Shown piece by piece: positions 18,388 through 21,138 of a stretch of DNA of 21,138 nt. The stretch spans positions 1 through 21,138 of the forward strand of contig BBFS01000084.1 of the NCBI GenBank assembly GCA_001313365.1, in the 5' to 3' direction. The DNA is from Paenarthrobacter nitroguajacolicus JCM 14115 (GTDB lineage: Bacteria; Actinomycetota; Actinomycetes; Actinomycetales; Micrococcaceae). Both the position numbers and the translations under genes were made by a program. Position 1 is the stretch's first letter; each line of letters opens with the position of its first letter. The notes under the pieces are model-generated. The model worked only from the letters and a program-made list of their open reading frames with translations. It searched no databases and had not been told where the DNA came from.

Positions 18388-19532
18388 CCAGTTGGGCTGG
18401 CGGTGAACAGCCCTGCAAGTACCGAGCACGCAGCACCTCGGGCCAGCGCTACCGGATCTGCAATTGATGCATCAAATATTGGAGGCGGAGTATTCGCATG
18501 GCTGTACTGATTCAAAAACGCGTCCTTGGTCTGCTCGGCAAACATGCCCAGAGCGGCTTCGGGAGCGAACCCGACCACCACCTGTCCGGGGGGGCCCAGG
18601 ACCTTGGCCATGTTCGCCATGCCAATGCCCAAGTGCAGGGCCGCGTCGGCAATCAGTGCGGAGTCGACGCCGGGGGGGTCCAGCCGCCTGTCCTGGCCAC
18701 GTCTCTCCAGTTCACGCTGCATGCCCCACAGGCTGCCGCGGGTCTCAAAGCAATCGTCCGCGCCGCAGTGACAGGGCCTGGCCGGACCTGGTCCAGTGAT
18801 CGCCCGCGAATGAGCGAAGCCCCCTGCAGAACCGTTGAAGCCACGCTGGATACGGCCTTCAACCACGACGGCGGCCCCCCAGGCTGGTGCCGACGCTGAA
18901 GATGAGCATCTCGCGGCCTTTAAAGACGTCGTCGAAAAGCAGACCGCGCGTGTAGGCGTTGACGTAACTGTCGATGATGACGGGGGGGTGGTCCGCGGCT
19001 TCTTCGAGGAGCTCTTGGAATGCGATGTCAGCCCAGCTCATGGCCCCGCTGTGCCGCACCAGGCCACTTGCCTGGTCCACGACGCCGGATACGGCCGCCC
19101 CCCCCACACCAATAAGCCTGGGCTCCTTGCCGCCCGCAGCAGCGCGCACAGCCCGCGCCGCGGCTGCTGCGGCTTCGGCAGGTTCTGTGGATGCCAACGG
19201 CTCGCTGTGCGTGGCCACCACGTCACCGCGCAAATCGACGACGACGGCGTGCGCTTCGGTGGCGGACAACCTCACGCCTGCGGCGAAAACGCCTTCGCGG
19301 CCGAGTTCGAGCAGACGGGCTGGCCTCCCGCCGGTGCTGGGGGCGATCTCGGTTTCCACCAGCAGGCCCGAGTTGATGAGCTTGCCCGTGATTCCGGTGA
19401 CGCTGGCTGCGCTCAAGCCGGTCTGGACAGTGATGGTGGCCCGGGAGACGGGCGATTGGGTCCGCACGACGTCGAGCACCAGAGCCTCGTTGATCTCACG
19501 AATCAGGCCTTGCTGCCTGCACGTGGCTTCAT
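18384..19532 (-). CDS. ROK-family transcriptional regulator (frameshifted in this sequence)
   Basis: About 380 residues. The N-terminal winged helix-turn-helix (INEALVLDVVRTQSPVSRAT, TVQTGLSAASVTGITGKLIN) is followed by the ROK sugar-kinase-like domain: AGVRLSATEAHAVVVDLRGD, IGVGGAAVSGVVD, then the Cys cluster PCHCGADDCFET that binds zinc in ROK proteins. The sugar-binding and catalytic loop is altered (SAGGFAHSR), as often in ROK repressors. Frame breaks are near 18876-18881 (G5 to G6, separating VGTSLG from AAVVVEGRIQ) and near 19515 (one G lost, just after the start). The ATG at 19532 has GGAG nine bases upstream; an in-frame ATG at 19613 is the alternative. It is divergent from the 2-hydroxyacid dehydrogenase-sulfatase pair, which it probably represses in response to a sugar. 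Confidence 0.87.
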
Positions 19533-19630
19533 TGCTGGTGGCTCCTGTTGTTGCGCGGCAAAGGATCCCACCCATTCTGGCATCCGTAGCGCGGTTGCTT
19601 TCACACTTTCCATAATACTTACTTTAGTCA

Positions 19631-19659
19631 TTGACAAAAGATATTGAAACTGGCAATCT
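19631..19659 (+). promoter_or_regulatory. Promoter predicted to give a leaderless mRNA
   Basis: TTGACA (19631-19636), 17-bp spacer, CAATCT (19654-19659). The expected start, 6-7 bases later, coincides with the A of the ATG at 19666. No ribosome-binding site is present. Confidence 0.6.
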
Positions 19660-19665
19660 CGACCC

Positions 19666-20728
19666 ATGAACATCAACAACGGCGTTGCATCGACACCACC
19701 GCCACCCACCACCTCCCGGCTGAGGATTCTCCTGAGCATCCCGGACGCGGAGCGGGCGGCCTTCATCTCCCCCGGAAACCCACGCTGCACTGAACCAGCT
19801 GGGCGAGGTAACCGCCATCGCACCGGCCCAGCTCCAGTCATTTGCCGCCTTCGCCGCGGCGGCAGCAGAGACAGACATTTTCATCACGGCCTGGGGGCTT
19901 CCCCCCCCGCCTCGACGCCGAACACTTGGCAGCGGCGCCGAACCTCAAATGCGTCGTCCACGCCGCGTCATCGCTGCACGCCCTTGTCAGCGACGCATTT
20001 TGGGGCGCCGGCATCCCCCCCATCTCCCAAGCGGGCGCAGCCATGGCCCCCCGGCCGTCGCGGAACTCTCGCTCACCTTCACTCTGAGCCTGCTGCGCCG
20101 AGTGCACCAGCTCGATCACCGCCTGCGCTCCGGCACCAACTGGGACGATGCCCGCACCGTCCCGAGGGCCCGTGAAATCTCCGGCGCCCGCATCGGCGTA
20201 ATCGGCGCCTCACGAACAGGCCGCCGCTATATCGACGCCTGCCGGGCACTCGGCGCAGAGGTACGTGTCTATGATCCGTATCTCCTCAAGGGGGATCCCC
20301 CCCTTAAGGCCAGCTCCGCCTCCTTGCATGGCTTGATGGCAAACAGCGATGTCGTCGCCATCCACGCCCCCCGCCACGAGCGAAACCCTGGGCTGATCGG
20401 TGCTGCCGAACTCGCCCTGCTTCCGGATGGGGGGGCAGCGTTCGTGAACACAGCCCGATCCACCATCGTGGACATGGAAGCCCTCTACAAAGAGGTGCAC
20501 TCGGGCCGGATTGACGCTGCGTTGGATGTCTTCGACGCCGAGCCCCTTCCCGTAGATGATCCTTGGCGCTCCCTTCCGAACGTGCTCCTCACGCCCCACC
20601 TCGGCGGCGCCACCGCTGACTCGCGGCGCCGGGCCGGCGGCATCGTCGTTGACGAACTAAGCCGCTTCATCAGCGGTCAGCCCATGGAACACGCCCTCAC
20701 CCGGACCGACCTCGAAAGGATGGGCTGA
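19666..20728 (+). CDS. D-isomer-specific 2-hydroxyacid dehydrogenase (frameshifted in this sequence)
   Basis: NAD-dependent oxidoreductase interconverting a 2-hydroxy acid and a 2-oxo acid. About 350 residues. Substrate-domain features are TDIFITAWG, HAASSLHALV and AVAELSLTFTLSLLRR. The NAD domain has ARIGVIGASRTGRRYI in place of the usual GxGxxG, ALGAEVRVYDPYLL, SDVVAIHAPRHERNPGLIG and FVNTARSTIVD (family norm NTARG) with the catalytic Arg. The Glu is in DVFDAEPLP and the His in LLTPHLGGAT. Frame breaks are at 19769-19773 (C4 to C5), 19893-19897 (G4 to G5) and 20047-20052 (C4 to C6). Other runs add Pro or Gly, including 19901-19908. The stop is one base before the sulfatase ATG, so the two are an operon. 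Confidence 0.88.
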
Positions 20729-20729
20729 C

Positions 20730-21138
20730 ATGCGCAACATCCTCTTAATCCACTGCCACGACCTCGGCCGTTTTCTGGGCACGTACGGAGTGGAAACGGT
20801 CTCAACCCCCCCGCACTTGGACGCTTGGCCGGGGAGTCCGTGCTTTTCGAGCAGGCCTTCGCCACCGCTCCCCCCCACTGCAGCCCGGCCCGGGCCTCCT
20901 TGTTCACCGGTACTTATCCCCCCCAGAGCAACGGGGTTCTCGGGCTGACGCACGAGCCGTTCGGCTGGGACCTCAAAGATCCGAAAGAGCACATCGCCTA
21001 CAGGCTGAAGTCCGCCGGCTACCAAACCGAGCTCGTCGGCGTGCACCACGAATCGCGGGTTTTGGCCGACGACGTGGTGGCCGGCAGGCTCGGGTTCGAC
21101 CACGCCCGCACGGGAGGCGCGCGGGACGTCGTCGTGGA
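20730..21138 (+). CDS. Sulfatase, N-terminal part (truncated by window end; frameshifted)
   Basis: Type I sulfatase of the alkaline phosphatase superfamily, which removes sulfate esters or sulfamates after conversion of an active-site Cys to formylglycine. It starts MRNILLIHCHDLGRFLGTYG with a metal-binding Asp, then VETVSTPHLDALAG after correction. The CxPxR motif is present in HCSPARASLFTGTYPQS, followed by GLTHEPFGWDL, IAYRLKSAGYQTELVGVHHE and a partial RLGFDHA. No signal peptide is seen, so the enzyme appears cytoplasmic. A single lost base near 20825 breaks the frame; C7 runs near 20806, 20870 and 20918 add Pro only. It is coupled to the upstream dehydrogenase (TGACATG). The C-terminal two thirds lies beyond the window. 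Confidence 0.88.

Overview
This window reads as part of the chromosome of a high-GC actinomycete, most likely Arthrobacter, Paenarthrobacter or a close Micrococcaceae relative. The reasons are the GC-rich coding, a dnaK-grpE-dnaJ-hspR operon with HspR/HAIR control, an actinobacterial DUF3040 protein and an orphan maltokinase-cap protein. No tRNA, rRNA, CRISPR array, insertion sequence or prophage gene was seen. The genus is inferred from gene content, not proven.

The sequence is unreliable at G/C runs. Many G or C runs that protein families require to be 4-5 long are 5-8 long here, with 1, 2 or 3 extra bases. Many runs of 2-3 have lost one base. As a result almost every gene, including dnaK, is frameshifted or carries an extra Gly or Pro. 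I give each gene its full reconstructed span and list the shifts. I take them as consensus or sequencing errors, not gene decay.

Layout. (1) 1-3.5 kb: intergenic repeats, a small lipoprotein (-), then an amidase-signature hydrolase and agmatine deiminase (-, start/stop overlap). A TetR regulator diverges from them across a perfect 22-bp palindrome; this looks like agmatine/putrescine catabolism. (2) 4.2-6.4 kb: an orphan maltokinase N-cap protein (+), two small single-pass membrane proteins (+) and a DUF3040 membrane protein (-). (3) 6.4-10.6 kb: dnaK-grpE-dnaJ-hspR (-), with a promoter framed by two HAIR operators. (4) 10.7-14.3 kb: TetR, a DUF2236 oxygenase-like protein and DUF817 form an operon (-), divergent from an NAD-dependent epimerase-like gene (+). 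Two copies of a 15-17-bp palindrome lie between them. (5) 14.3-21.1 kb: a phytanoyl-CoA dioxygenase-like gene (-) is divergent from an AraC regulator (+). A Tat-exported beta-propeller (+) follows, then a ROK regulator (-) divergent from a 2-hydroxyacid dehydrogenase-sulfatase pair (+) that runs off the window. This last region looks like a locus for an exotic, possibly sulfated, carbon source.

Three long inverted repeats (96-142, 7859-7915, 18340-18387) lie at gene ends. Two of them contain the stop codon of a neighbouring gene.
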